Assembly (NCBI RefSeq): GCF_013283875.1
Contig: NZ_CP054139.1
Span: forward strand, 5,580,001-5,644,000
DNA: 64,000 nt
Reading direction: 5' to 3'
Origin: Mucilaginibacter mali
Lineage (GTDB): Bacteria > Bacteroidota > Bacteroidia > Sphingobacteriales > Sphingobacteriaceae
Program-made: the position numbers and the translations under genes
The notes under the pieces: generated by a model
What the model saw: the letters and a program-made list of their open reading frames with translations, nothing else
Database searches by the model: none
Told to the model about the DNA's origin: nothing
Shown: positions 1-7,935 of the stretch, piece after piece
How the letters are laid out: every line of letters starts with the position of its first letter
Position numbering within the stretch: the stretch's first letter is position 1

Positions 1-357
1 TAATCGCAGGATATTCTTAAAATTCTCCATTTCAGGGATGCTTAAAAACTTTTCGCCTAAAAAGCTATCCATAAAATGGATCACAATGGCATCGGCCTGG
101 TAATCCGCTTCGCCATTAATAAACTCGGGGTCATTTATCCAAACGTGAGGTATGCCCGATCCCATAAAAACCAGGTCATCATCGTTAAAATAACCAATAT
201 GATCGCCCACCATGCGGCGGCCGGTCGATTTTAAAACCAATACCAATTCAAATTCGGGATGGAAATGCCAGGGGCAGGGAAAGTACTTCCCCGTCTCGCG
301 AAACACCACAAACGATTTATCAAAATCCTGCGGCAGCCTTTGTTCAATTGCCTTCAT
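1..357 (-). CDS. AraC-family transcriptional regulator, N-terminal part (truncated by window edge)
   Basis: The visible 119 codons start at an ATG on the minus strand and run off the window without a stop. They encode a cupin-like sensor domain with the metal/ligand-pocket pattern WHFHPEFELVLV near residues 32-43, followed by GDHIGYFNDDDLVFMG, as in AraC regulators that bind sugars or small molecules. The DNA-binding HTH domain would lie outside the window. The gene diverges from the catabolic cluster starting at 549, so it is a candidate local regulator of that cluster (inference). Confidence 0.8.
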   Translation of the reverse strand, partial: MKAIEQRLPQDFDKSFVVFRETGKYFPCPWHFHPEFELVLVLKSTGRRMVGDHIGYFNDDDLVFMGSGIPHVWINDPEFINGEADYQADAIVIHFMDSFLGEKFLSIPEMENFKNILRL

Positions 358-486
358 TCAATTATTAACTGGTTATTAATACAACATTAATGTATTTATT
401 CTAAATAACCCAGATTGACGGCCTAATTGTGAAAGATAATATTAGTAATAGGTACGAAAGTAATAGTAAAGTACTACGCCCGGATT

Positions 487-494
487 TACTTTTG
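487..494 (+). promoter_or_regulatory. Bacteroidota -7 promoter box upstream of ridA-like gene
   Basis: TACTTTTG matches the Bacteroidota -7 consensus TAnnTTTG and lies 54 bp before the start at 549, in the divergent gap with the AraC-type regulator. No clear -33 TTTG is visible at the usual spacing, so the promoter may need an activator. Confidence 0.45.
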
Positions 495-548
495 ATTTAC
501 AGGATAACAGGAATATTACACGGCTATTAACGCTAAATAAAAGGATAT

Positions 549-941
549 ATGAATAAACAAAAGATCGTTCACCCCGACCGCCAGTCGGGTTTTGATACAG
601 GCGCCTATTCAGATGGGGTACTGGTTGATGGCTTGCTGTTCCTTAGCGGCCAGGCATCGGTTGATTTTAAAACCTCCGAATTTGTTTTGGGGACGATAGA
701 GGAAGAAACCACGCGCACACTGGATAACATTAAAGCCATTATCGGCGCTGCCGGCGCTACAATGGAGGATGTGGTGAAATGCACCGTCCACCTGGCCGAT
801 ATCAACGATTTCGACCGTTATAACAAAGTTTACTCCACCTATTTTACCGGGATAAAGCCGGCCCGCACAACCGTGCAATCGGTACTGGCCGAAAGCTTGA
901 AGGTGGAGATAGATTGCATTGTTAAAATACCAGCCAAATAA
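549..941 (+). CDS. RidA family (YjgF/UK114) imine/enamine deaminase
   Basis: A 130-residue protein of full RidA length. The family forms cytosolic trimers that hydrolyse reactive 2-aminoacrylate or other imines made by PLP enzymes and amino acid oxidases. The signature IKPARTTVQSVL holds the carboxylate-binding Arg at about residue 106, and a Glu follows in KVEIDCIV. The ATG at 549 has a purine-rich AAAAGGA just upstream. It is the first gene of a long plus-strand cluster and its stop abuts the next ATG (TAAATGA), so it is translationally coupled to the dehydrogenase-like gene. Its likely task is to hydrolyse an imine released by the neighbouring aminotransferase or another cluster enzyme (inference). 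Confidence 0.9.
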   Translation: MNKQKIVHPDRQSGFDTGAYSDGVLVDGLLFLSGQASVDFKTSEFVLGTIEEETTRTLDNIKAIIGAAGATMEDVVKCTVHLADINDFDRYNKVYSTYFTGIKPARTTVQSVLAESLKVEIDCIVKIPAK

Positions 942-1934
942 ATGAGCATACTAAAAAATCCTGCGGATATTGAAGTTGGGGTAGTTGGGATTGGGCTGAT
1001 GGGGAGCAGCATCATTGTATGCCTGCTGGCATCGGGCCACAGGGTTAAGGCTATCGCGCCTATCGGGGCCGATTTTGTGAATGCTAAAAAACGGATAAAA
1101 GACCAGCTGATCAATTGCGATCAGGCCGGCTTGCTGCCCAAAACCATCCCTCACTGCCTGGATATGCTGGAAATTAGCATGGACTATAACATCCTGGCCA
1201 ATTGCGGCCTGGTGATGGAGTGCGTGATCGAAGACATCAACATTAAAAAGCAGGTTTATAAAAAGATAACCGATGTGGTTGCCGGTAATACAATCGTATC
1301 CAGCAATACATCGGCCATTGCCATCACCATTTTGCAAAAACTGGTGGCCGGGCCTGAAAGATTTATCGGTATACACTTTGCCGAGCCGGCCTACGCTACC
1401 CGTTTTTTGGAGATCACCTGCGGCGAAGTTACCGATACCAATTATGCCAACTGGGTATTTGCTTTGGCCCATTGCTGGGGAAAGGAGCCGACACTGCTCA
1501 GAAAAGATATTAAAGGCTTTATCACCAACCGCCTGATGTATGCCGTTTACCGCGAGATCTTCCACCTGATAGATAACGGCAAAACCAATATGGAGGATGC
1601 GGACAAGGCCTTCCGATATGATGTAGGATCGTGGATCACGCTGATGGGCTTGTTCAGGCGGATAGATTATTGCGGCTGGGAAGACCACGCGGTGATGTTT
1701 AAAAAGCTGTTCCCGCAATTATCAAACGCCGAATATGTACCCGAAGTAATGGGCGACATTGTAGCCCAAAACGGCCGCGGTATACAAAACTTAAACGGGC
1801 TGTATACTTACAGCCCCCGCGAGGCCAAAGATTGGGAAGAAGCATTCGCCGTGTTTAACGAGGAGATCTTCCGCCTGGCGGCATCGTACCCGGTTAGCTA
1901 TTCCCGCAAAGAAAGAATATTAGTTTCATCCTAA
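942..1934 (+). CDS. 3-hydroxyacyl-CoA dehydrogenase family protein, catalytic copy
   Basis: A 330-residue NAD-dependent dehydrogenase of the 3-hydroxyacyl-CoA dehydrogenase/L-gulonate dehydrogenase superfamily. The N-terminal Rossmann fold has an intact GIGLMGSS motif (Gly16, Gly18, Gly21). The catalytic His lies in IGIHFAEPAYATRFLEI with the partner Glu at its end, and the substrate-side SSNTSAIAI and the FITNRLMYAVYREI segment leading into the helical C-terminal domain are present. The substrate is unlikely to be a fatty acyl-CoA, because no thiolase, enoyl hydratase or ligase lies nearby. A single-chain hydroxy acid such as carnitine or gulonate is the better class of guess. It is paired with a degenerate paralogue at 3282. 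Confidence 0.85.
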   Translation: MSILKNPADIEVGVVGIGLMGSSIIVCLLASGHRVKAIAPIGADFVNAKKRIKDQLINCDQAGLLPKTIPHCLDMLEISMDYNILANCGLVMECVIEDINIKKQVYKKITDVVAGNTIVSSNTSAIAITILQKLVAGPERFIGIHFAEPAYATRFLEITCGEVTDTNYANWVFALAHCWGKEPTLLRKDIKGFITNRLMYAVYREIFHLIDNGKTNMEDADKAFRYDVGSWITLMGLFRRIDYCGWEDHAVMFKKLFPQLSNAEYVPEVMGDIVAQNGRGIQNLNGLYTYSPREAKDWEEAFAVFNEEIFRLAASYPVSYSRKERILVSS

Positions 1935-1955
1935 AAAAAGACGTAGCGCTTATCA

Positions 1956-3260
1956 ATGGAAATTAGAAAATATGACAAGTCTGCCCAATTATTAGAGCGG
2001 GCAAAAAAGGTTCTGGCTGGTGGTGTTTCTTCCGAATTCAGGAAGTATAACCACCCGCATGCCCTGTTTTATACGCATGGCAGTGGCAGCCGGGTGTATG
2101 ATGTAGATGGCAACGAATATCTCGATTTCACCCTGAGCCAGGGCCCGCTGATCCTTGGCCACTCGCACCCTTACGTGATGCGGGCTATTACCGAATATTC
2201 GGCGCCGGGGCAGTTATATGCCGGGCAGCATATCCGCGAAATTGAACTGGCCGAAAAGATCAACCAACTGATCCCAGCTGCCGAGCTGATGCGTTTTTGT
2301 TTGGATGGTTCGGAGGCGGTGCATACGGCTTTCAGGGTAGCCCGCGCCAAAACCGGTAAGCAAAAATTCCTGCGTTTTGAGGGGCATTACCACGGCTGGC
2401 TGGATAACGTTTGCTGGGGCATCTCAACACCATCAGCAGAGGCATTGGGCAGCCGAGAAGAACCGGAGGTGTTCCCCTGGACGGCCGGCCTGGCCCAAAA
2501 CACACGCGATGAATTTATTGTCATCCCATGGAACGATGCCGAACTGTTGCGGGAAACGGTAAAAAAAAACCATCACGAACTGGCCGCCATTATTACCGAA
2601 CCGGTGATGTGCAATAACGGCTGCATTATGCCTAAAGACGGCTTCCTGCAAGCCATCCGGGCTTTATGTACCGAATATAACATGGCCTTTATACTGGATG
2701 AAGTGATCACCGGCTTCCGGCTTTCGCTGGGCGGCGCGCAGCAGTACTTCGGCATTAAGCCCGATATGGCCATTTTTGCCAAAGCCATAGCCAGCGGCTA
2801 CCCCATCAGCGCCATTGTAGGCACCCGCGAATGGATGGGTTTGATCGAATCGGCAAAAGTGATCCATGCCGGCACCATGAACTCCAGCAATGCTACCGTA
2901 GCAGCAGCATTGGCAACCATAGAAGTTTTGGAAAAGGAAATGCCTTACGAGCAGATGTTCGCCCTTGGTAAAAAATTCATAGCCGGGCTGAAAGCCGCGG
3001 CCGAAAAAACGGGCCACAAAATGCTGGTACAAGGCCCGGGGCCGATGTTCAACATCGCCTTTACAGATGTTAATGAAATAGCCGATTACAGGGGTACTTT
3101 AGCTACGGATAAGGCTAAGCTAGGCAAATTTATTGCCGCCATGCATAACCGTGGCATCCGCATAATTGGCCGCGGCCTTTGCTATATTAGTGCTGCGCAT
3201 ACCGAAGCGGATATTGACCTGACCATTGACCAGGCTTACCAAGCCTTAAAGGAACTATAA
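1956..3260 (+). CDS. Class III PLP-dependent aminotransferase (glutamate-1-semialdehyde aminomutase-like)
   Basis: A 434-residue fold-type I aminotransferase of class III. The start of the fold is AGGVSSEFRKYNHPHALF. The PLP-phosphate region is LDGSEAVHTAFRVARA, the cofactor Asp lies in ILDEVITGFR, and the Schiff-base Lys lies in MAIFAKAIASGYP. It resembles HemL in length and overall layout, but the SEAV segment and the catabolic context argue for a transaminase or aminomutase of a degradation pathway rather than tetrapyrrole synthesis. It sits 21 bp after the first dehydrogenase and 21 bp before its paralogue, so co-transcription is very likely. RidA at the head of the cluster fits an imine-forming PLP enzyme. 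Confidence 0.88.
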   Translation: MEIRKYDKSAQLLERAKKVLAGGVSSEFRKYNHPHALFYTHGSGSRVYDVDGNEYLDFTLSQGPLILGHSHPYVMRAITEYSAPGQLYAGQHIREIELAEKINQLIPAAELMRFCLDGSEAVHTAFRVARAKTGKQKFLRFEGHYHGWLDNVCWGISTPSAEALGSREEPEVFPWTAGLAQNTRDEFIVIPWNDAELLRETVKKNHHELAAIITEPVMCNNGCIMPKDGFLQAIRALCTEYNMAFILDEVITGFRLSLGGAQQYFGIKPDMAIFAKAIASGYPISAIVGTREWMGLIESAKVIHAGTMNSSNATVAAALATIEVLEKEMPYEQMFALGKKFIAGLKAAAEKTGHKMLVQGPGPMFNIAFTDVNEIADYRGTLATDKAKLGKFIAAMHNRGIRIIGRGLCYISAAHTEADIDLTIDQAYQALKEL

Positions 3261-3281
3261 ACCTAAACAGATCCGAAAAAA

Positions 3282-4223
3282 ATGAAAAAACTGATAAAAC
3301 ACACCGACCCGGTTTTGCTTGTTGGCGATGGCGAACTGATTGCCAGCGCCGCTGTTTGCCTGCTTACTGCCGGCCATACCCTTAATGTATGCACACAAAA
3401 CGTAGCCGATTTTAACCTGCTGCTGAATAAGCACATCGACAGCCAGGGCAAAAACATCCCGCTTAGGGAAAAGCTGGCGGTAAGTGCTGTTTTAAAAGCC
3501 AACCGGGATTGTAGTTTAGTTATCGCCATCACCCACGAAGACGAGGAAAAAAAGAAAACCCTGCTGCAAAAACTGACCCCGCTTGTGAGGAAGGATGCCG
3601 TTGTGGCTATTAATACCGAAACCATTAGCCTTGAAGCATTGCAAAAGGGATTTGATAGGCCGGAACGGTTGATGGGCCTGAACTGGACCGAACCAGCGCA
3701 TACCACTTTTTTCCTGGAGGTCATCGCTTCTGACGAGAGCGAGGAGATTGCAAAGGGTATCTCTATTTTGGCTAAATTGTTCTGGTCTAAGGATCCGTAT
3801 TTGGTTAAGGGCGATGGTATCCGCAGTCGCCTGGTAAGCGCCATGGCAAGGGAGGCCTCCTTTTTGGTAGATAACGGCTACGCCTCGGTTGATGATATCG
3901 ACCGTGCCTGCCGTAACGATGCCGGCTATTACTTGCCCTTTTGCGGTAACTGCCGCTATATGGATTTAATGGGCACCTACGCCTACGGCATGGTGATGAA
4001 GGACCTGAACCCCGACCTGTCAAAGGATACGCATATCCCCCGGTTTATGGATAAGGTATTGCAGGATGGCGGCATGGGCATGAAGAATAAAAAAGGCTTT
4101 TACACCTATACCGATGGCGAGGTGGAGCGCTGGCACGATACTATGGAGAAATTCAGCTACCAGATACGGGCCATTATTGAGAAATATCCGTTTAATTATA
4201 ATAAAGAAACTTATACCGATTGA
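3282..4223 (+). CDS. 3-hydroxyacyl-CoA dehydrogenase family paralogue, probable pseudoenzyme
   Basis: A 313-residue paralogue of the gene at 942; the two align over their whole length (for example CLLASGHRV with CLLTAGHTL). Key positions are changed. The Rossmann motif reads VGDGELIASA, so the third Gly is replaced. The catalytic His of IHFAEP is Asn in LNWTEP. SSNTSAI has become AINTETI, and the Asn of FITNRL is Ser in IRSRL. The helical C-terminal domain is kept (DNAGYYLPFCG, GMKNKKGFYTY). Because the family works as dimers, a non-catalytic subunit pairing with the intact paralogue is plausible (inference). Its stop overlaps the next start by one base. Confidence 0.82.
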   Translation: MKKLIKHTDPVLLVGDGELIASAAVCLLTAGHTLNVCTQNVADFNLLLNKHIDSQGKNIPLREKLAVSAVLKANRDCSLVIAITHEDEEKKKTLLQKLTPLVRKDAVVAINTETISLEALQKGFDRPERLMGLNWTEPAHTTFFLEVIASDESEEIAKGISILAKLFWSKDPYLVKGDGIRSRLVSAMAREASFLVDNGYASVDDIDRACRNDAGYYLPFCGNCRYMDLMGTYAYGMVMKDLNPDLSKDTHIPRFMDKVLQDGGMGMKNKKGFYTYTDGEVERWHDTMEKFSYQIRAIIEKYPFNYNKETYTD

Positions 4224-5311
4224 TGATGCAGCGCCCCTTTATAGTTGATGCGCATTTAGATTTGGCCATGAACGCCCTTGAATGGAACCGGGACCTTTCG
4301 CAACCCCTGTCCGGCATCAGGCAGCGGGAAATGCACATGAAAGATAAACCCGACCGCGGTAAGGGAACTGTTTGCCTGCCAGAATTGCGAAAAGGCAGGG
4401 TTGGTTTGGTGGTTGCCACTCAGTTGGCCCGCTACACCCCGCCCGGCAGCGCCCTGCCCGGCTGGAACTCCCCGCAGCAGGCCTGGGCCATGACACAGGC
4501 CCAACTATGCTGGTACCGCGAAATGGAAAAATTGGGCGAGATGGTGCAGATTACCAACCTTACCCAGTTAGACGCGCATCTGGCACTTTGGGACAATACT
4601 ACAATTGACGACGATAAAAAACCCATCGGCTATATCCTGAGTTTGGAGGGTGCCGATTCGCTGGTGGAGATAGATTATTTGCATACCGCTTATAGCTACG
4701 GTTTGCGCGCTTTGGGCTTATCGCATTTTGGCCCCGGCCGTTATGCGCCGGGAACCAAAATGCAGGGGCCACTCACCGCTAAAGGTGTGGAGTTGCTGAA
4801 AGAAATGAACTCCCTCAACATGATATTAGATGTAACCCACCTTACCGACGAGGGCTTCGACCAGGCGCTTGACCTGTATCATGGGCATATTTGGGCCAGC
4901 CATCATAACGTCAGGAAGATCGTTCCTAATCAACGCCAGTTAACCGACAATCAAATTAAGCGCCTGGTAGAACGCGGCGCGGTAATAGGTGGTATGCTGG
5001 ATTGCTGGGCTATGGATATCCGCTTTATCGATACCGTATCCGACCCATGGCAGCTGGATATCCGCCTGGAGCATTTGGTTGACCATTGGGACCATATTTG
5101 CCAGATAGCGGGCAATACCGATCATATCGCCATCGGCAGCGACCTGGATGGTATCTTCGGTACCGAGCAGTCGCCCTGGGATATGAACTCCATTGCCGAT
5201 CTGCAAAAGTACCAGTCGATACTTTCGCGCAGAGGGTATAGTGCCCGGGATATCGAAAACATATTCAGTAAAAATTGGCTGCGTTTTATCTGTAAAGCGT
5301 GGTCATCATAG
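4223..5311 (+). CDS. Membrane dipeptidase (renal dipeptidase) family M19
   Basis: About 362 residues with the M19 dinuclear zinc site: HxD in VDAHLDLA, the bridging Glu in ILSLEGADSL, His in VTHLTDEGF and ASHHNVRKI, and the final Asp in IGSDLDG. The family hydrolyses dipeptides, including those with a C-terminal D-residue, and some members act on other amides. No signal peptide is visible, so it is probably cytosolic. The ATG at 4223 overlaps the previous stop (TGATG), giving translational coupling; a second ATG follows directly. In this cluster it may release the amino compound that the aminotransferase processes (inference). Confidence 0.9.
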   Translation: MMQRPFIVDAHLDLAMNALEWNRDLSQPLSGIRQREMHMKDKPDRGKGTVCLPELRKGRVGLVVATQLARYTPPGSALPGWNSPQQAWAMTQAQLCWYREMEKLGEMVQITNLTQLDAHLALWDNTTIDDDKKPIGYILSLEGADSLVEIDYLHTAYSYGLRALGLSHFGPGRYAPGTKMQGPLTAKGVELLKEMNSLNMILDVTHLTDEGFDQALDLYHGHIWASHHNVRKIVPNQRQLTDNQIKRLVERGAVIGGMLDCWAMDIRFIDTVSDPWQLDIRLEHLVDHWDHICQIAGNTDHIAIGSDLDGIFGTEQSPWDMNSIADLQKYQSILSRRGYSARDIENIFSKNWLRFICKAWSS

Positions 5312-5324
5312 CATATTCAGTTTT

Positions 5325-6689
5325 ATGAATGATCAATTTTTAGCCGGCGCTGCCAATGTGGATATTACCCCGCCACTGGGTACTTATATCAACGGCGATT
5401 TTGTGGCCCACTACGCGCAATATATTCACGATCCGCTGCATGCGCGCGCCACTGTGTTTCAACATAGAGAAATGCTGGTGGCCATTGTTGTGGTTGATAT
5501 CTGCGTAATGCCAAAAGATTTTGTTGACCGGGTGAAAGCTGAGATCAACAGGCAAACAGGCATCCTACCGGCCAATATGCTCATCTCCAGCACGCACACC
5601 CACGCGGCGGGTTCGGTGGCTTCGGTTTATCTGGGCGCTGCCGACCTGCAGTATATGCACAAACTGCCCGGCCTGATCGTTAAATCAGTACTGCTGGCTA
5701 AACAAAACCTGCGCCCGGCAAAATTGGCCTGGGGTAGTGTTGATGTTCCCGAACATGTGCTGTGCCGCCGTTACAGCATGCACCAGCCTTATAGGGCCAA
5801 TAACCCCGTTAGCGGCAATGCTGATAAAATAAAAACCAACCCGTTCGACGGTGAAGACCTGATTGGCGAGGGCATTGCCAAAACCGATCCGCAGGTATCG
5901 TTTTTAGCCGTGAAGGGCATCGATGATGAATGGATCAGCGTAGTGGCTAATTACTCGCTGCATTATGTGGGCGATTGGGATAATGGTACCATCTCTGCCG
6001 ACTACTTCGGTGAGTTTTCGCGCCAGCTGCAAGCCAAACTTAAGGCCGGCGACGGTTTTGTTGGCGCCATGAGCAACGGCACCAGCGGTAATATCAATAT
6101 CTGGGATTTTTTAGGGGAAAAGGATTACCCCACCGGCAAATTCGAAAAAAGTAAGTTCATCGGCGGCGATATCGCTGAAAAGGTATATCAGCAATTGCAG
6201 CAAGCGGAATGGGATAGCAACCCATCTTTATCGGTGCAATACACGGAGATAGAACTTAAACTTCGCAAACCAACAGCTGCCGAACTGCAAAAAGCCGAAG
6301 CCGTAGTAATGGAAAGCAATTACGAGGGAATGAAGATCGATAACGAAACATTAGCCCGTTTGTATGCGCGTGAACAGGTTTTACTTAACGACCTGCCCGA
6401 TACCCTGGATTTCCCGGTGCAGGCTATCCGGATAGGCAATGGTGTTATTGGTGGCCTTGCTGCCGAAATGTTTGCCGAGACTGGATTATGGCTCAAAGAA
6501 CATTCGTCAGTGAAGGATTATTTTACCATCGGCCTGGCCAATGGCAATACCGGCTATATCCCGCCCCAGCATGAGTTTGAGAACGGCGGGTACGAAACCT
6601 GGCGCAGCCGTACCAGCAAGCTGGAAACAAATGCGGAAGCGGTGGTAAAAAATGAATTGTTATCGCTGATAAATAAATTAAGTAGGTAG
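5325..6689 (+). CDS. Neutral/alkaline ceramidase N-terminal domain-like hydrolase
   Basis: A 454-residue protein starting with MNDQFLAGAANVDITPP at the ATG 13 bp after the dipeptidase stop. The opening AANVDITPPLGTYING, the LISSTHTHAAGS histidine pair, NYSLHYVGD and MSNGTSGNINIWD match the amidohydrolase-like N-terminal domain of neutral ceramidases (zinc-dependent amide hydrolysis). It lacks a signal peptide and the immunoglobulin-like C-terminal domain of true secreted ceramidases and is much shorter, so ceramide is an unlikely substrate. It probably hydrolyses an amide or lactone in the cluster's pathway. It is the last gene before a large palindromic repeat. Confidence 0.8.
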   Translation: MNDQFLAGAANVDITPPLGTYINGDFVAHYAQYIHDPLHARATVFQHREMLVAIVVVDICVMPKDFVDRVKAEINRQTGILPANMLISSTHTHAAGSVASVYLGAADLQYMHKLPGLIVKSVLLAKQNLRPAKLAWGSVDVPEHVLCRRYSMHQPYRANNPVSGNADKIKTNPFDGEDLIGEGIAKTDPQVSFLAVKGIDDEWISVVANYSLHYVGDWDNGTISADYFGEFSRQLQAKLKAGDGFVGAMSNGTSGNINIWDFLGEKDYPTGKFEKSKFIGGDIAEKVYQQLQQAEWDSNPSLSVQYTEIELKLRKPTAAELQKAEAVVMESNYEGMKIDNETLARLYAREQVLLNDLPDTLDFPVQAIRIGNGVIGGLAAEMFAETGLWLKEHSSVKDYFTIGLANGNTGYIPPQHEFENGGYETWRSRTSKLETNAEAVVKNELLSLINKLSR

Positions 6690-6697
6690 GTACTTGC

Positions 6698-6967
6698 TAA
6701 TAACATGTCGCACCTCCGGCGCTTGCCTTTGAAGATAGTCCCAGAGGGCAATGCCATTATTTAAGCGATTCGGTGCTCCTGTAGGAGCAAAATATTGGTA
6801 GCATCATGGCATAACCTCAGCAAGCGTGCCGTTAGGTACGCTATATTTATTCCGTACCTATGGCACGGGAGAGGTTAATTATGGTGGTTTTTCTACCAAT
6901 ATTTCACCCCGATGAGGTGTACACGCTCTTAAATAATGATATTGCCCGAAGGGGCGACATGTTATTG
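6698..6967 (+). repeat. Nested palindromic repeat, family 1 copy A
   Basis: This fills most of the 369-bp gap before the FAH gene. The outer arms TAATAACATGTCGC (6698-6711) and GCGACATGTTATT (6954-6966) are inverted. Inside them lie CATTATTTAAG/CTTAAATAATG, then a TGCTCC..GGAGCA hairpin followed by AAATATTGGTAG, a central GTGCC-TTAGGTACG/CGTACC-GGCAC palindrome, then CTACCAATATTTCACC and GGTG. The core recurs at 12094-12234 and 36187-36334. A short CTCCGAAGGAG hairpin follows near 6993. No gene is seen in this gap. Confidence 0.85.
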
Positions 6968-7058
6968 GTTCTAATACCGAAAAGACCATAGAACTCCGAA
7001 GGAGTGAAATGTTAAATATTAAACGCACAGATAAATTATACAAAACTGCTATACATAA

Positions 7059-7919
7059 ATGAAACTATTCAGGTTTGGTGAACCGGGTAAAGAAAAACCG
7101 GGTGTCATCATTGGTGAGAAGAAATATGACGTATCATCCTTCGGGATGGATTTTGACGAGGACTTTTTTGGCGGCAACGGCATGGAAGAATTGTCGAAAT
7201 TCCTGCTGAATAAAGAGGTAAGCCTACCGGTTGTTGGCGATGATGTACGTACTGGTCCGCCGGTAAAGCGGCCGGGTAAGATCATCTGCATCGGCTTAAA
7301 CTTCAGGGACCATGCTAAGGAAACCAACGCGCCGATACCTGCCGAACCCATTGTTTTCTTCAAAGCCACCACAGCGCTTTGCGGACCGAATGACAATGTT
7401 ATCATCCCCAAAAACAGTGTTAAAACCGATTGGGAAGTTGAACTGGCCGTAGTGGTAGGCAAAAAGGCGTCGTACGTAAAAGAGGCCGATGCGCACAAAC
7501 ACATAGCCGGTTATGTGTTGCATAATGATTACAGCGAACGCGAGTTTCAACTGGAGCGCGGCGGGCAATGGGTTAAGGGCAAAAGCTGCGATACCTTCGC
7601 GCCGCTTGGCCCGTTCATAGCTACGCCCGAAAAGGCCGGCAATGTAGATGATCTGAAGATGTGGCTAAAGGTTAACGGGCAGCTGATGCAAAGCAGCTCT
7701 ACCAGTCAGCTGATATTTAAAGTGCCATTTTTAATTCATTACCTCAGCCAGTTTATGACGCTGATGCCAGGCGATATCATCAGTACCGGTACACCGCATG
7801 GCGTTGGGCTTGGCTTTAAGCCGCCCATCTATTTAAAGTCAGGCGATGTGGTGGAGCTGGGCATCGATAATTTAGGCACGTCCACGCAAAAGGCGGTGGC
7901 TTACACCCAACCCTGGTAA
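7059..7919 (+). CDS. Fumarylacetoacetate hydrolase (FAH) family protein
   Basis: 286 residues with a short N-terminal domain and a C-terminal FAH fold. Fold signatures are GLNFRDHAKETNAP, DWEVELAVVVGKKA (metal-binding Glu residues), LHNDYSEREFQ with the metal Asp, KGKSCDTFAPLGP and GDIISTGTPHGVG. The family cleaves C-C bonds of 1,3-dicarbonyl acids or acts as hydratase or decarboxylase, with Mg2+ or Ca2+. Close relatives are often 2,4-diketo-3-deoxy-L-fuconate hydrolases, but no fucose genes are present here. The product is probably an alpha-keto acid feeding the flanking PLP or oxidase genes (inference). It is separated from the ceramidase-like gene by a palindromic repeat and is 16 bp before the next gene. 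Confidence 0.88.
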   Translation: MKLFRFGEPGKEKPGVIIGEKKYDVSSFGMDFDEDFFGGNGMEELSKFLLNKEVSLPVVGDDVRTGPPVKRPGKIICIGLNFRDHAKETNAPIPAEPIVFFKATTALCGPNDNVIIPKNSVKTDWEVELAVVVGKKASYVKEADAHKHIAGYVLHNDYSEREFQLERGGQWVKGKSCDTFAPLGPFIATPEKAGNVDDLKMWLKVNGQLMQSSSTSQLIFKVPFLIHYLSQFMTLMPGDIISTGTPHGVGLGFKPPIYLKSGDVVELGIDNLGTSTQKAVAYTQPW

Positions 7920-7935
7920 CCCCTATATTTGAAAC

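Noticed and set aside
1956-3260. HemL (glutamate-1-semialdehyde aminomutase of haem synthesis)
   Set aside because: The class III fold matches, but the SEAV motif and the catabolic neighbours argue against a tetrapyrrole role; no hem genes are adjacent.
5193-5324. N-terminal extension of the ceramidase-like gene
   Set aside because: It lies inside the dipeptidase gene in another frame; the family start is MNDQFLAGAANVDITPP at 5325.
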